This document shows, piece after piece, positions 9,006 through 17,635 of a stretch of 64,000 bases of DNA (positions are counted from its first letter, which is position 1; every line of letters starts with the position of its first letter). The DNA comes from Pseudomonas pudica. GTDB taxonomy: Bacteria > Pseudomonadota > Gammaproteobacteria > Pseudomonadales > Pseudomonadaceae. Location of the stretch: positions 25,410-89,409 of the forward strand of contig NZ_JADLJS010000021.1 in assembly GCF_015680405.1 (NCBI RefSeq), in the 5' to 3' direction. The notes below the pieces were generated by a model. It saw nothing but the letters and a program-made list of their open reading frames with translations. It ran no database searches and had not been told where the DNA came from. The translations under genes and the position numbers were made by a program.

Positions 9006-9162
9006 GCGGCAGAATCCGCGCACACTGATGGCGTGTGGCTGCTACAGTGAGATCAAAGGGGCGGGGCTGCAGGATTTCGCTTCACGGGCTTTGCATGAGC
9101 CGTTGTCAAGTCTTGCTGGTTTGTGGAAGGCGCTTGCTGCACGCAAATTGATGAGGTCTGAA

Positions 9163-10584
9163 ATGGTTCTAGAGCCAAGAAGCAGTCGTTCCTTGTTGCA
9201 GAGAAGAAGCAGCGTAAGTAACGCCATTCAGGCCGGCCTAGATGGGATTGCAGTCACCGGTATCGCCTGGTACCTGATCTACGACAAGTTTGGCTACATC
9301 ACCTCTGATTACGTGATCATGCTGCTGTTGCTGGTGGGCGCCCTGGCAGTCATCTACGACCACTATGCGATCTACCGTACCAATGTCGGCCTTTCCATCA
9401 AGGCTTTCCGGCTGTTCAAGGCCTGGTCGGTAACCTTTTGCTTCCTGGTGGTCATGGCCTTCCTGGCCAAACAGAGTGAAACCTATTCGCGGCTGCTGGT
9501 CGTGCAGTTGTTCATCATTGGCTACATCGCCCAGTTGTTCCTGCACTTTGCCGTGCGTGAATTGCAAAAGCGCTTCACCGCCCATGCGCGCCTGGACAAC
9601 GCCCTGATCATCGGCGCCGGCGACCTGGCCAACTTCCTGTACCAGAAAATCAGCAACAACCCTTGGTTCGGCGAGCGTGTGCTGGGGTGCGTGCTGATCG
9701 ACAGCGCCGATGAGCCAGGGCGCGAAAGCACCGAAGGCAAGCAGCGCATGCCGGTGCTCGGGCATGTTGCCGAACTCGACGATATCGTGGCTCGCCACGG
9801 CATCCGCACGGTGTATCTGGTAACCCCGCTGGGCGGTTCCGAGGTCATCAACGATGTGTATCTCAAGTTGCTCGACAAGTGCATTGCGGTGAACTGGGTG
9901 CCGGATATTTTCTCGTTGCGCCTGATCAACCACAGCGTACGGGAAATTGCCGGCATTCCCGTACTGACCCTGTCGGAAACGCCGCTGACGGGCATGAGCC
10001 TGTTCCTCAAGAACCTCGAGGACAGGGTATTGGCGGCGCTGATCCTGTTGCTTGCATCGCCGGTGTTGCTGGCCATTGCGCTGGCCATCAAGCTCGATAG
10101 CCGCGGCCCGGTGTTCTTCCGCCAGGAACGCACCGGCTGGACTGGCGAAGCATTTCGCATCTGGAAGTTCAGGAGCATGCATGTCCATCAGCCGGAAGAG
10201 GGCGTGGTGAGGCAGGCGCAGAGAAATGACCCGCGGCTGACCCGGGTCGGCGCCTTCATTCGCCGCACCAGCCTGGATGAACTGCCGCAGTTGTTCAATG
10301 TGCTGACCGGGGAGATGTCGCTGGTCGGGCCGCGGCCGCATGCGTTGCAACATGACACGTTGTATTCGCAGGACATCGTCGATTACTTTGCCCGCCACAA
10401 TATCAAGCCTGGCATGACCGGCCTGGCGCAGGTGCGCGGTTTCAGGGGCGAGACCAGGGATATCGAGCAGATGATCCAGCGGGTGGACTCGGACATCGAG
10501 TACATCAACAACTGGTCGTTGTGGCTGGATTTCGTGATTCTGGTGCGCACACTCAGCGCCTTTACCGGCAAGCAGGCCTACTGA
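9163..10584 (+). CDS. Undecaprenyl-phosphate sugar phosphotransferase (WcaJ/WbaP type)
   Basis: About 473 residues. Four or so membrane helices lie in the first 150 residues, then a CoA-binding-like Rossmann segment (ALIIGAGDLANFLY), then the conserved sugar-transferase domain: KLDSRGPVFFRQERTGWTG, FRIWKFRSM, the catalytic-region RRTSLDELPQLFNVL, MSLVGPRPHA and KPGMTGLAQVRG. It transfers a sugar phosphate (commonly glucose- or galactose-1-phosphate) from UDP-sugar to undecaprenyl phosphate, starting the repeat unit. The start at 9163 follows GAGGT with 5-base spacing; an ATG at 9151 is also possible. The 157 bases before it hold no gene and could hold an internal promoter. Confidence 0.93.
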   Translation: MVLEPRSSRSLLQRRSSVSNAIQAGLDGIAVTGIAWYLIYDKFGYITSDYVIMLLLLVGALAVIYDHYAIYRTNVGLSIKAFRLFKAWSVTFCFLVVMAFLAKQSETYSRLLVVQLFIIGYIAQLFLHFAVRELQKRFTAHARLDNALIIGAGDLANFLYQKISNNPWFGERVLGCVLIDSADEPGRESTEGKQRMPVLGHVAELDDIVARHGIRTVYLVTPLGGSEVINDVYLKLLDKCIAVNWVPDIFSLRLINHSVREIAGIPVLTLSETPLTGMSLFLKNLEDRVLAALILLLASPVLLAIALAIKLDSRGPVFFRQERTGWTGEAFRIWKFRSMHVHQPEEGVVRQAQRNDPRLTRVGAFIRRTSLDELPQLFNVLTGEMSLVGPRPHALQHDTLYSQDIVDYFARHNIKPGMTGLAQVRGFRGETRDIEQMIQRVDSDIEYINNWSLWLDFVILVRTLSAFTGKQAY

Positions 10585-10625
10585 CACAGCACTGTCGGTA
10601 AAGGAGCAAATTTCGTATGCACCCT

Positions 10626-10758
10626 GCGCACCCTGTGGGAGCGGGTTTACCCGCGAAGAATCCAACACGGTGCATGGCACCGGCTGTGCCGGTGTTCGCG
10701 GCTAAGGCCGCTCCCACAGGGTCCCTGCCAATTCAATGAGTCACTCGTAATTCCATGA
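10626..10758. repeat. REP pair with conserved downstream tail (copy B)
   Basis: A forward REP unit (10631-10660) and an inverted one ending at 10720 flank a smaller palindrome (CACCGGC...GCCGGTG). They are followed by the same AATTCAATGAG...TTCCATGA tail seen at 4762-4790. The upstream bases GCGCACCCTGTGGGAGCGG are shared too. It lies between the convergent sugar transferase and LysR genes and could form a strong hairpin that ends transcription from both sides. Confidence 0.85.
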
Positions 10759-10783
10759 AAGTGTGCAAGCGCTCTTGGCTGGC

Positions 10784-11725
10784 CTAGTCCTTGTTCAGCG
10801 GGTGCAGCTCCCTGAACCCCCGCGCTTCCTCCACCAGCCAGTCATGCACCGCCCGCGCCCCCGGCTGGTTCAGCCCACCCGGCGGGTAATGCACCACATA
10901 GCGCTTGTGATTGGCGATCGGCACCCCGAACGGCACGATCAGCGCCCCGCGCTCCAGTTCGTCGTTGAGCAGCGTGCGCCGGGCAATCGCCACGCCAATG
11001 CCGGCAATGGCCGCCTCGATGGTGAGGTGGTTGCGATTGAAGGTGTGCCCGCGCCGTACATCCAGGCCGGCGGCGCCTATGCCCTCCAGGTAGAACTCCC
11101 ATTCGGCATATTCCGAACTGCCGCGCCAGGCCGTGATGTCGTGCAGCAGCGGGTAGTGGGCAAGGTCTGCCGGCCCGTGCAGTGGTGGGCGCCCACGCAG
11201 CAAGGTGGGGGAGCACACGGGGAAGATCTGCTCGTCCAGCAGCGGCGTCGAGAGCATGCCGGGGTAGCTGCCATCGTTCAGGTCGATGGCCAGGTCGAAA
11301 TCGCCCGGGGTCAACGCTTGTGCACTGTCTTCGGCCACCAGGCGCAGTTCGATGTCCGGGTAGCGTTGTTGAAAGCGCGGCAGGCGAGGCGTGAGCCATT
11401 TGGCCAGGAACGACGGGATCGAGCGCAGGCGCAAGGTGCCGCGGATTTCCCCTGCGTCCAGGCGCACCAGTTCGGCTTCGATGCTGCCGTAGGCTTCGGT
11501 CACTGTCTGCGCCAGGCGTTGCCCTTCGGCGCTCAGTTCCACGCCGCGCGCCCGGCGCAGGAACAGCCGATAGCCCAGGCGCTCCTCCAGCTGGCGCATC
11601 TGTTGGCTGACGGCGCCCGGAGTGATGTGCAGCTCTTCGGCACAGCGGGTGAAAGACAAGTGCCGGGCCGCACAGGCGAACACGTGTAGCCAGACGAAGG
11701 TCTGGCCATTGAGTTGACGTCGCAT
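10784..11725 (-). CDS. LysR-family transcriptional regulator (GcvA/DsdC-like)
   Basis: 313 residues. The N-terminal winged helix-turn-helix is clear (FACAARHLSFTRCAEELHITPGAVSQQMRQLE), followed by a LysR effector domain (about residues 95-300). The HTH with SFTRAAEELH and VSQQ is of the GcvA/DsdC subgroup, which often controls amino-acid breakdown. It is divergent from the L-serine deaminase gene with 146 bases between them, so it most likely senses serine or a related metabolite and controls sdaA; this is inferred from position. A TTTAGT-N3-ACTAAA palindrome at 11728-11742 directly abuts its start codon and could mediate autoregulation. Confidence 0.88.
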   Translation of the reverse strand: MRRQLNGQTFVWLHVFACAARHLSFTRCAEELHITPGAVSQQMRQLEERLGYRLFLRRARGVELSAEGQRLAQTVTEAYGSIEAELVRLDAGEIRGTLRLRSIPSFLAKWLTPRLPRFQQRYPDIELRLVAEDSAQALTPGDFDLAIDLNDGSYPGMLSTPLLDEQIFPVCSPTLLRGRPPLHGPADLAHYPLLHDITAWRGSSEYAEWEFYLEGIGAAGLDVRRGHTFNRNHLTIEAAIAGIGVAIARRTLLNDELERGALIVPFGVPIANHKRYVVHYPPGGLNQPGARAVHDWLVEEARGFRELHPLNKD

Positions 11726-11727
11726 CG

Positions 11728-11742
11728 TTTAGTACCACTAAA
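11728..11742. promoter_or_regulatory. Palindrome TTTAGT-N3-ACTAAA in the lysR/sdaA divergent region
   Basis: A perfect 6-bp inverted repeat with 3-base spacer lies 2 bases before the LysR start codon, in the divergent intergenic region. This is a candidate operator. LysR proteins usually bind T-N11-A sites, so it may also be bound by something else. Confidence 0.3.
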
Positions 11743-11871
11743 GCCTTGCTTAGGAAGTTTCGTTGGTCATCCATGAGCCAGCGCGGCAGTATCGCGCAAA
11801 ATCGCAATACCGCTCAATTTTTCCAGATAACCGTGCCGCGGCTTCATACTCGGGTACGGTCAGGCATTAGC

Positions 11872-13248
11872 ATGGCTATCAGTGTTTTCGACCTTTTCAA
11901 AATCGGCATCGGGCCGTCCAGTTCCCACACCGTCGGCCCGATGCGGGCGGCGGCTACCTTTGCCCAGGCCCTGCGCGAACAGGGGCTGCTGGCCCGGGCA
12001 AGCCGTGTCGAGGTGCGGTTGTACGGCTCGCTGTCGGCCACCGGGGTTGGTCACGCCACCGATCGCGCCTGCCTGCTTGGCCTCATGGGGCAATGGCCCG
12101 ACCGTATCGACCCGACCACCATCGAGTCGCGCATTGGCCAGGTGATGCAGGAGCACTGCCTGATGCTCGATGGCAGCCACCCGCTGGCGTTCGAGTACAG
12201 CCGCGACATGCTGCTGCTCGACGAGAACTTGCCGTACCACCCCAATGCCATGAGCCTGGAAGCCATGGACGGGCAGGGCAGCCTGTTGCGCCAGACCTAC
12301 TATTCGGTGGGCGGTGGCTTTATCGTCGAGCAAGCCGAGATCGATGCGCCAGCAGTCGAAGCGAATGCTGTGGCGCTGCCGTACGAGTTCGACAGTGCTG
12401 CGCAGTTGCTGGCCTTGTGCAAGACCCATGGCTTGAGCGTGGCGCAGCTGATGATGGCCAACGAATGTGCATGGCGCCCGGAGGCCGAGGTGCGCGAGGG
12501 CCTGCTGCGAATCTGGGGCGCCATGCGTGAGTGCGTCGACAATGGCCTGCGCAACGAAGGCATCCTGCCGGGCGGGTTGCACGTCAAACGCCGCGCCGCG
12601 CGGCTGCATCGCAGCCTGCAGGAGCTGGGCAAGCCCAACGTGATCGGTTCCACCCTCAGCGCCATGGAATGGGTCAACCTGTTCGCCCTGGCGGTGAATG
12701 AAGAGAACGCCGCCGGCGGGCGCATGGTCACAGCGCCTACCAACGGTGCGGCAGGCATCATCCCGGCGGTGCTGCACTACTACATGAAGTTCAACCCGAG
12801 CGCGTGCGACGCAGACGTGGTGGACTTCCTGCTGGCGGCAGCGGCGGTCGGCATCCTGTGCAAGAAGAACGCGTCGATTTCCGGGGCCGAGGTTGGTTGC
12901 CAGGGCGAGGTGGGCTCGGCCTGTTCGATGGCCGCTGCCGGCCTGGCCCAGGTGCTGGGCGCTACGCCGCCGCAATTGGAAAATGCCGCCGAGATTGCCC
13001 TGGAACACAACCTTGGGCTGACCTGCGACCCGGTGGGTGGCCTGGTGCAGGTGCCGTGCATCGAGCGCAACGCGATTGCTGCGGTGAAAGCGATCAACGC
13101 GGTGCAGATGGCGTTGCGGGGGGATGGCGAGCACTTCATCTCGCTCGACCGGGTGATCCGCACCATGCGTGATACCGGGGCGGACATGCATGCCAACTAC
13201 AAGGAGACTTCGCGCGGTGGCCTGGCCGTTGCCTTCGTCGAATGCTGA
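11872..13248 (+). CDS. sdaA: L-serine ammonia-lyase (iron-sulfur L-serine deaminase)
   Basis: 458 residues, the usual length for single-chain L-serine deaminases. The N-terminus (ISVFDLFKIGIGPSSSHTVGPM) is the family signature. The alpha domain contains KKNASISGAEVGCQGEVGSA, supplying [4Fe-4S] cysteine and substrate residues, and LTCDPVGGLVQVPCIERNA with another cluster cysteine. The enzyme converts L-serine to pyruvate and ammonia in the cytoplasm. The start at 11872 is set by the conserved N-terminus; the upstream open frame has no homology. The divergent LysR gene is the likely regulator. A hairpin-forming REP-like pair follows the gene. Confidence 0.95.
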   Translation: MAISVFDLFKIGIGPSSSHTVGPMRAAATFAQALREQGLLARASRVEVRLYGSLSATGVGHATDRACLLGLMGQWPDRIDPTTIESRIGQVMQEHCLMLDGSHPLAFEYSRDMLLLDENLPYHPNAMSLEAMDGQGSLLRQTYYSVGGGFIVEQAEIDAPAVEANAVALPYEFDSAAQLLALCKTHGLSVAQLMMANECAWRPEAEVREGLLRIWGAMRECVDNGLRNEGILPGGLHVKRRAARLHRSLQELGKPNVIGSTLSAMEWVNLFALAVNEENAAGGRMVTAPTNGAAGIIPAVLHYYMKFNPSACDADVVDFLLAAAAVGILCKKNASISGAEVGCQGEVGSACSMAAAGLAQVLGATPPQLENAAEIALEHNLGLTCDPVGGLVQVPCIERNAIAAVKAINAVQMALRGDGEHFISLDRVIRTMRDTGADMHANYKETSRGGLAVAFVEC

Positions 13249-13260
13249 CGCGGTCAATTG

Positions 13261-13372
13261 TAGGAGCGGCCTTGTGTCGCGAAAGGGCTGCGAAGCAGCC
13301 CCAGCGATTTCAGCTTGAATACCTGCATCTGGGGCCGCTCCGCGCCCCATCGCGACACAAGGCCGCGCCTAC
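13261..13372. repeat. Inverted REP-like pair (TAGGAGCGGCCTTGTGTCGCG class)
   Basis: Unit one (13261-13302) reads TAGGAGCGGCCTTGTGTCGC followed by a CTGCGAAGCAG palindrome. Unit two (13330-13372) is its inverted counterpart ending GGCCGCGCCTACA. It sits between the convergent sdaA and lipoprotein genes. The same class recurs at 26768-26871. Confidence 0.85.
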
Positions 13373-13388
13373 ATGTGCCAGTGAGGCT

Positions 13389-14066
13389 TTAGCGGGCTTT
13401 CTGCTTCGCTTCCAGGAAGCTCGCGCGCATGTCCTTGGCCCAGCCATCCAGCACCGGCTTGACGTCGTTCAGGGTCAGTTGCGTGGTCTTGTTCTCCAGT
13501 TCCTGCCCCGTACCCTTGCGCACGACCTGGGCCAGCACTTTCTGGCTGGCACCATCGAGAAACGCAGCTTCAACACCGACATCCACCTCCTGGTCACGGC
13601 CGCCCATGGCGGTGTTCACTCCGGCTGAAATCAGCGCGATGGGGATGACCTCATAGGGCTTGAGGCCCTCGTTGCTGGTGGACACTGCAGTAATGGCCGG
13701 GCGCACCACGATCACGCCCGGGCCGGGGCCCTTGGCCAGCGGTACCACGCTGCCCATTTCACGGCGCAGCGCTTCGTTGAAGTAGCGGGTGATTTCCTGC
13801 AGCGTCTGCGCCGAGATGACCGCCGTCGGCTGCGGCCTGGGGTAGAACTGGCTGGGCTCGATGAACACCTGGCTGTACTGGTTGACGTTGACCTTGGGGT
13901 CGATCCAGCGCATCACCGGGTCGCCCGACGGGCTCTTGGTTTCCTGCAGCCGGCTGTAATCCTTGAGGAAGCCGGAGTAGTCCTTTGGGTCCACGCGATT
14001 GCTGGAGCAGGCGGCAATGGTAAGCAGTGCGGCGCACAACAGGGTAATGCGGGGCAATGATTTCAT
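13389..14066 (-). CDS. DUF3313-family lipoprotein
   Basis: 225 residues. The N-terminus is a lipoprotein signal peptide with lipobox LTIAAC (Cys around residue 18), so the mature protein is probably anchored to the outer membrane. The remainder matches the DUF3313 pattern: YSGFLKDYSRL, DPKVNVNQYSQVFIEPSQF, VRPAITAVSTSNEGLKPYE and DVGVEAAFLDGASQKVLAQVV. No biochemical function is known for the family. The start at 14066 gives a normal signal peptide; a longer frame to 14186 would precede it with 40 unlikely residues. It is transcribed toward sdaA and shows no clear operon partner. Confidence 0.82.
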   Translation of the reverse strand: MKSLPRITLLCAALLTIAACSSNRVDPKDYSGFLKDYSRLQETKSPSGDPVMRWIDPKVNVNQYSQVFIEPSQFYPRPQPTAVISAQTLQEITRYFNEALRREMGSVVPLAKGPGPGVIVVRPAITAVSTSNEGLKPYEVIPIALISAGVNTAMGGRDQEVDVGVEAAFLDGASQKVLAQVVRKGTGQELENKTTQLTLNDVKPVLDGWAKDMRASFLEAKQKAR

Positions 14067-14277
14067 GATGAAAAGGCATCCATGATAGGTCGGCCAGAAC
14101 AACGCTAGCAGGTGCGCGACAGTTGGCCAGTGGGCTGGTTCAATCTGTAATGGGAATTGGCTGCGGTAATGTTCCCAGACGCGCAAATTCCTACAGTGTC
14201 TTGGGACCTCGCTGGCTTTTCAGTTTCTGCCACCCTTGGAAAACTATGCCCGTAAAGGGTATGGTTGGGGGCCGGTG

Positions 14278-14661
14278 ATGGAAATTTTCAAGCGCAAGGA
14301 TTTCGCGCGTTGGCAAGCCGCTCACAGGCTCAGCGATGAAGTGCTGTGTAAAGCAGTGGACGAGATGTGCAGGGGCCTGGTCGATGCGAGCCTGGGTGGT
14401 GAGTTGTTCAAAAAACGCGTGGCAGCGCATGGTGCGGGAAAGCGCGGCGGTTATCGAACCCTTCTTTCCGCCCGCATTGGCAATCGATGTGTTTTCCTGC
14501 ATGGCTTTGCCAAAAGTGACAAGGCAAATATCACCTTGGAGGAACAGAAAGCGCTGCGATTCGCTGGCAAAGTCTTTCTGGATTTATCACCGCTAGCGCT
14601 CTGCCGGGCGTCGCAGGCGGGTGTGCTGATGGAGGTATGTTGTGAGCAGCAAACTGATTGA
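14278..14661 (+). CDS. Type II toxin of the RelE superfamily (DUF1044/PF06296-like)
   Basis: About 127 residues. EIFKRKDFARWQAAHRLSD, GLVDASLGGELFKKRVA, GKRGGYRTLLS and CVFLHGFAKSDKANI fit the RelE-type mRNA-interferase fold in the DUF1044 branch. The Lys/Arg-rich segment GAGKRGGYR would bind RNA. The ATG at 14278 begins the family N-terminus. The last ~25 residues, after KVFLDL, look unconserved. The stop overlaps the following antitoxin gene by 20 bases, with the toxin first as in HigBA-like modules. The toxin probably cleaves mRNA when the antitoxin is lost. Confidence 0.82.
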   Translation: MEIFKRKDFARWQAAHRLSDEVLCKAVDEMCRGLVDASLGGELFKKRVAAHGAGKRGGYRTLLSARIGNRCVFLHGFAKSDKANITLEEQKALRFAGKVFLDLSPLALCRASQAGVLMEVCCEQQTD

Positions 14662-14947
14662 ATCGTTACGCGAGGACCTTGTCGCTCTGCACGAGGCCGG
14701 AGCGATCGGCAAGGTCACGCTTCGGGATTACGAAGCGCTATGCCCTGCACCAGTGCGAGATTTCAGCGCACTGGACATACGCCGTTTGCGCGAGGCACTC
14801 AACTTCAGCCAGCCGGTCTTTGCGATGCATTTGCACACGAGCGCATCGACAGTGCGCAAATGGGAGCAGGGCGAGACACGCCCATCGGGACCGGCTTTGA
14901 AGCTGCTGAATATCATTAAAAACAAAGGGTTACAGGTTCTTCTTTGA
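14642..14947 (+). CDS. HTH-type antitoxin (HigA-like, XRE family)
   Basis: 101 residues starting with GTG at 14642, with GGAGG 6 bases upstream. The C-terminal half holds an XRE helix-turn-helix: LREALNFSQPVFAMHLHTSASTVRKWEQ followed by GPALKLLNIIKNKG. It overlaps the toxin gene by 20 bases, so translation is coupled. It should neutralise the toxin and repress their shared promoter. No obvious inverted-repeat operator was found in the 91 bases before the toxin start code region at 14187-14277. Confidence 0.85.
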   Translation: MSSKLIESLREDLVALHEAGAIGKVTLRDYEALCPAPVRDFSALDIRRLREALNFSQPVFAMHLHTSASTVRKWEQGETRPSGPALKLLNIIKNKGLQVLL

Positions 14948-15049
14948 GTCCTTTGTCTGATTTTTGAAAGTCCTTTAAAAACAGTGAATTACGGAATTTT
15001 TTGAAAATTTTCCTTTAACTTCCGATTCGCAGGCAAGCCTGCTGCCACG
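14948..15049. other. AT-rich spacer between the antitoxin and puuB-like gene
   Basis: About 100 bases, markedly richer in A and T than the flanks, with runs such as AATTTTTTGAAAATTTTCC. A short palindrome GCAGGC-AA-GCCTGC lies at 15029-15042. This is one of the few convergent gene junctions here without a REP pair. Confidence 0.5.
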
Positions 15050-16345
15050 TCAACCCAGCACCTCCCGCAATCGATACCACAACATCCCCAGCGCCAGCAG
15101 CGGCGAGCGTAATGCCTTGCCGCCGGGGAAGGTCAGGTGTGGCACGGCGCTGAACACGTCCAGCCCCTGGCTGTGGCCGAGGGCGATGCTTTCGGCCAAC
15201 AGTTTCGCCGTCCAGTGCGTCACGTTCAGCCCATGCCCGGAATAGCCCTGGGCGTAGTAAACGTTGGGGTGCTGGCTTAGGCGCCCGACCTGAGGGAAGC
15301 GGTTGGCGGTGATGCCGATCATGCCGCCCCACTGGTAGTCGATACGCACGTTGGCCAGCTGCGGGAACACCTTCAGCACCTTGGGCCGCATGTAGGCGGC
15401 GATGTCCTTGGGGTCGCGGCCGGAATAGTGGCAGGCGCCGCCGAACAGCAGGCGCCGGTCTGCCGTCAGGCGGTAGTAGTCCAGGCCGACTTTCTGGTCG
15501 CACAGCGCCATGTTCTGCGGGATCAGGCTGTTGGCCAGTGACTCGGGCAATGGCTCGGTAGCCACCACGTAGCTGCCGGCCGGCAGCACCTTGCCGCTCA
15601 GGCGTGGTTCCAGTTCATCGAGGTGGGCGTTGCAGCCCAGCACCAAGCTGCCTGCCCGCACCTTGCCACGAGCCGTGTGCAGGGTCACGCGAGGGCCATG
15701 CTCGATGCGCAACACCGGGCTCTGCTCGAAGATGCGTACGCCCAGCCCTTGGGCGGCGCGGGCTTCGCCCTGGACCAAGTCAAGCGGGTGCAGGTGGCCC
15801 GAGCCCATGTCCACCAGGCCGCCGGCGTACTGGTCGCTGGCGACGATTTCATGCAGCTGGTCGGCACTGACCAGGCGGGTTTCGGGGCGATAACCGAGTG
15901 CGGCCAGGTCGTCCTGTTCGTCCTTGAAGGCGGCGAACTGGGCAGGGGTGTTGGCCAGTTCGCAGAAGCCCCAGCGCAGGTCGCAGGCAATGCCGTACCG
16001 GGCGATGCGGCTGGCCACCAGCGTTACCGAATCGATGCCGGCCTGTTTCAGGTAGTGCACGCCGTCCTGGCCGACATGCCGGGCAAAGCCGCTGACGTCA
16101 TGGCCGATGCCGCGAATCAACTGGCCGCCGTTGCGGCCGCTGGCGCCCCAGCCGATTCGCCGGCCTTCAAGCAGCACCACCGAGAGCCCGCGTTCGGCCA
16201 GTTCCAGGGCGGTATTGACCCCGGTCAGCCCGCCGCCGACCACGCACACATCGGCGCTCAGTTCGCCGTCCAGGCTGGGGTAGGGTGCCGCATCGCGTGC
16301 CGTCGCGGCATAGTACGAAGCGGTGTGTTGAGTAGTGAATGACAT
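15050..16345 (-). CDS. puuB: FAD-dependent amine oxidoreductase, gamma-glutamylputrescine oxidase-like
   Basis: 431 residues of the DAO fold. The N-terminal FAD motif ADVCVVGGGLTGVNTALELAERG is followed by GRRIGWGASGRNGGQ, typical of PuuB/OrdL oxidases, and near the C-terminus GGMIGITANRFPQVGRL and QGYSGHGLNVTHWTAKLLAE. PuuB oxidises gamma-glutamylputrescine to the aldehyde, releasing ammonia and H2O2. It lies directly upstream-to-downstream with a polyamine-binding protein and a glutamine-synthetase-like ligase on the same strand, which supports the polyamine route. Substrate range (putrescine, cadaverine, spermidine) cannot be fixed, and the symbol is given by family resemblance. Confidence 0.82.
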   Translation of the reverse strand: MSFTTQHTASYYAATARDAAPYPSLDGELSADVCVVGGGLTGVNTALELAERGLSVVLLEGRRIGWGASGRNGGQLIRGIGHDVSGFARHVGQDGVHYLKQAGIDSVTLVASRIARYGIACDLRWGFCELANTPAQFAAFKDEQDDLAALGYRPETRLVSADQLHEIVASDQYAGGLVDMGSGHLHPLDLVQGEARAAQGLGVRIFEQSPVLRIEHGPRVTLHTARGKVRAGSLVLGCNAHLDELEPRLSGKVLPAGSYVVATEPLPESLANSLIPQNMALCDQKVGLDYYRLTADRRLLFGGACHYSGRDPKDIAAYMRPKVLKVFPQLANVRIDYQWGGMIGITANRFPQVGRLSQHPNVYYAQGYSGHGLNVTHWTAKLLAESIALGHSQGLDVFSAVPHLTFPGGKALRSPLLALGMLWYRLREVLG

Positions 16346-16358
16346 GGGCGCTCTCGAC

Positions 16359-17447
16359 TCAGCGGTTGGACTTGATCTTGCTCCAGGAGCGGGTCATGAC
16401 GCGCATGATCTTCGGGCTTGGCGTGCTGGAAATGTACAGCTTGTCCAGCACATCCTGGGGAGGGTAGATCTCGGGGTTGTTCACCAGCGACGCGTCCATG
16501 TAGGCCTGGGCGTCGGGGTTGGCGTTGGCATAGCCGACCGTGGCGCTGACCTTGGCGATCACCTTGGGGTCGAGCAGGTAGTTGATGAACGCCAAGGCCT
16601 GTTCAGGGTTGTTGGCGTCCTTGGGGATGGCCAGCAGGTCGAACCACAGGTTGCTGCCTTCCTTGGGGATGCTGTAGGCGACTTTCACGCCGTTTTTTGC
16701 CTCCACAGCTCGGTTGGCGGCCTGGAACACGTCGCCGGAATAGCCGAAGGCCACGCAGACATCGCCATTGGCCAGGTCGGAAACGTACTTGGAGGAGTGG
16801 AAGTAGGTGATGTAGGGGCGCAGTTCGAGCAGGCGGGCTTCCGCCTTGGCGTAGTCGGCCGGTTTTTCGCTGCGCGGGTCCATGCCCAGGTAGTTGAGTA
16901 CGGCTGGGAACAGTTCGTCGGGCGAGTCCATGAACGCCACGCCGCACTGCTTGAGCTTTTTCAGGTTCTCGGGCTCGAACAGCACTGCCCATGAATCGAT
17001 GTGGTCGACGCCCAGGGCCGCCTTGACCTTGTCGATGTTGTAGCCGATCCCGTTGATACCCCAGAGGTAGGGTACGGCGTACTGGTTGCCCGGGTCGTTC
17101 TGTTCAAGCTGCTTGAGCAGCTTGGGGTCCAGGTGCTGCCAGTTCGGTAGCTTGCTGCGGTCCAGCGGCAGGAAGGCGCCGGCCTGGGCCTGGCGTGCGA
17201 GGAAGTGGTTGGATGGCACTACCACGTCATAGCCGGTGCGCCCGGCCAGCAGCTTGCCTTCGAGGGTCTCGTTGGAGTCGAACACATCATAGACCACCTT
17301 GATCCCGCTGCTGGCCTGGAAGTCGGCCACGGTGGTGTCACCGATGTAGTCGGTCCAGTTGTACACGCTGACCGAGGGAGTGGCCTGGGTGTTGGTGGCG
17401 AACAGCAGGGTGAATGCGGCGGGGATCAGGGCTTGCAGATGACGCAT
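16359..17447 (-). CDS. Periplasmic polyamine-binding protein of an ABC transporter (PotF/SpuD-like)
   Basis: 362 residues. A signal peptide (LQALIPAAFTLLFATNTQA) precedes SVSVYNWTDYIGDTTVADF, the family's conserved start, and GYDVVVPSNHFLARQAQAGA. Other blocks are YLWGINGIGYN and NGDVCVAFGYSGDVFQA. It would bind putrescine or a related polyamine in the periplasm. The ATG at 17447 follows GAGGTG on the minus strand. The permease and ATPase genes are not in the window, so it either serves a transporter encoded elsewhere or has a sensing role. A 13-base gap separates it from the oxidase gene. Confidence 0.88.
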   Translation of the reverse strand: MRHLQALIPAAFTLLFATNTQATPSVSVYNWTDYIGDTTVADFQASSGIKVVYDVFDSNETLEGKLLAGRTGYDVVVPSNHFLARQAQAGAFLPLDRSKLPNWQHLDPKLLKQLEQNDPGNQYAVPYLWGINGIGYNIDKVKAALGVDHIDSWAVLFEPENLKKLKQCGVAFMDSPDELFPAVLNYLGMDPRSEKPADYAKAEARLLELRPYITYFHSSKYVSDLANGDVCVAFGYSGDVFQAANRAVEAKNGVKVAYSIPKEGSNLWFDLLAIPKDANNPEQALAFINYLLDPKVIAKVSATVGYANANPDAQAYMDASLVNNPEIYPPQDVLDKLYISSTPSPKIMRVMTRSWSKIKSNR

Positions 17448-17516
17448 GGGGACACCTCGTTGGTATTGTTCTTGGCGTTCAGTGTGTTGGGGCTGCTCCC
17501 ACAGGTGACTAAACCT

Positions 17517-17610
17517 TGTAGGAGCAGCCTTGTGCTGCGAAGAGGCCGGCAGGGCAAAAGACCTACTGTGGCGGTACTGGCCCCTTCGCAGCACAAGGCT
17601 GCTCCTACAG
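17517..17610. repeat. Inverted REP-like pair (TAGGAGCAGCCTTGTGCTGCGA class)
   Basis: Units at 17517-17550 and 17582-17610 form an inverted pair (TGTAGGAGCAGCCTTGTGCT versus AGCACAAGGCTGCTCCTACA), with another half unit near 17490-17504. It lies between the glutamine-synthetase-like and binding-protein genes, both on the minus strand. Confidence 0.85.
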
Positions 17611-17635
17611 GTCCAGTGCATGCCCTGGAAGGTGA

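Noticed and set aside
15029..15042. GCAGGC-AA-GCCTGC as a terminator for the puuB-like gene
   Set aside because: The stem is only six base pairs with a two-base loop and no T-run follows in the coding direction.
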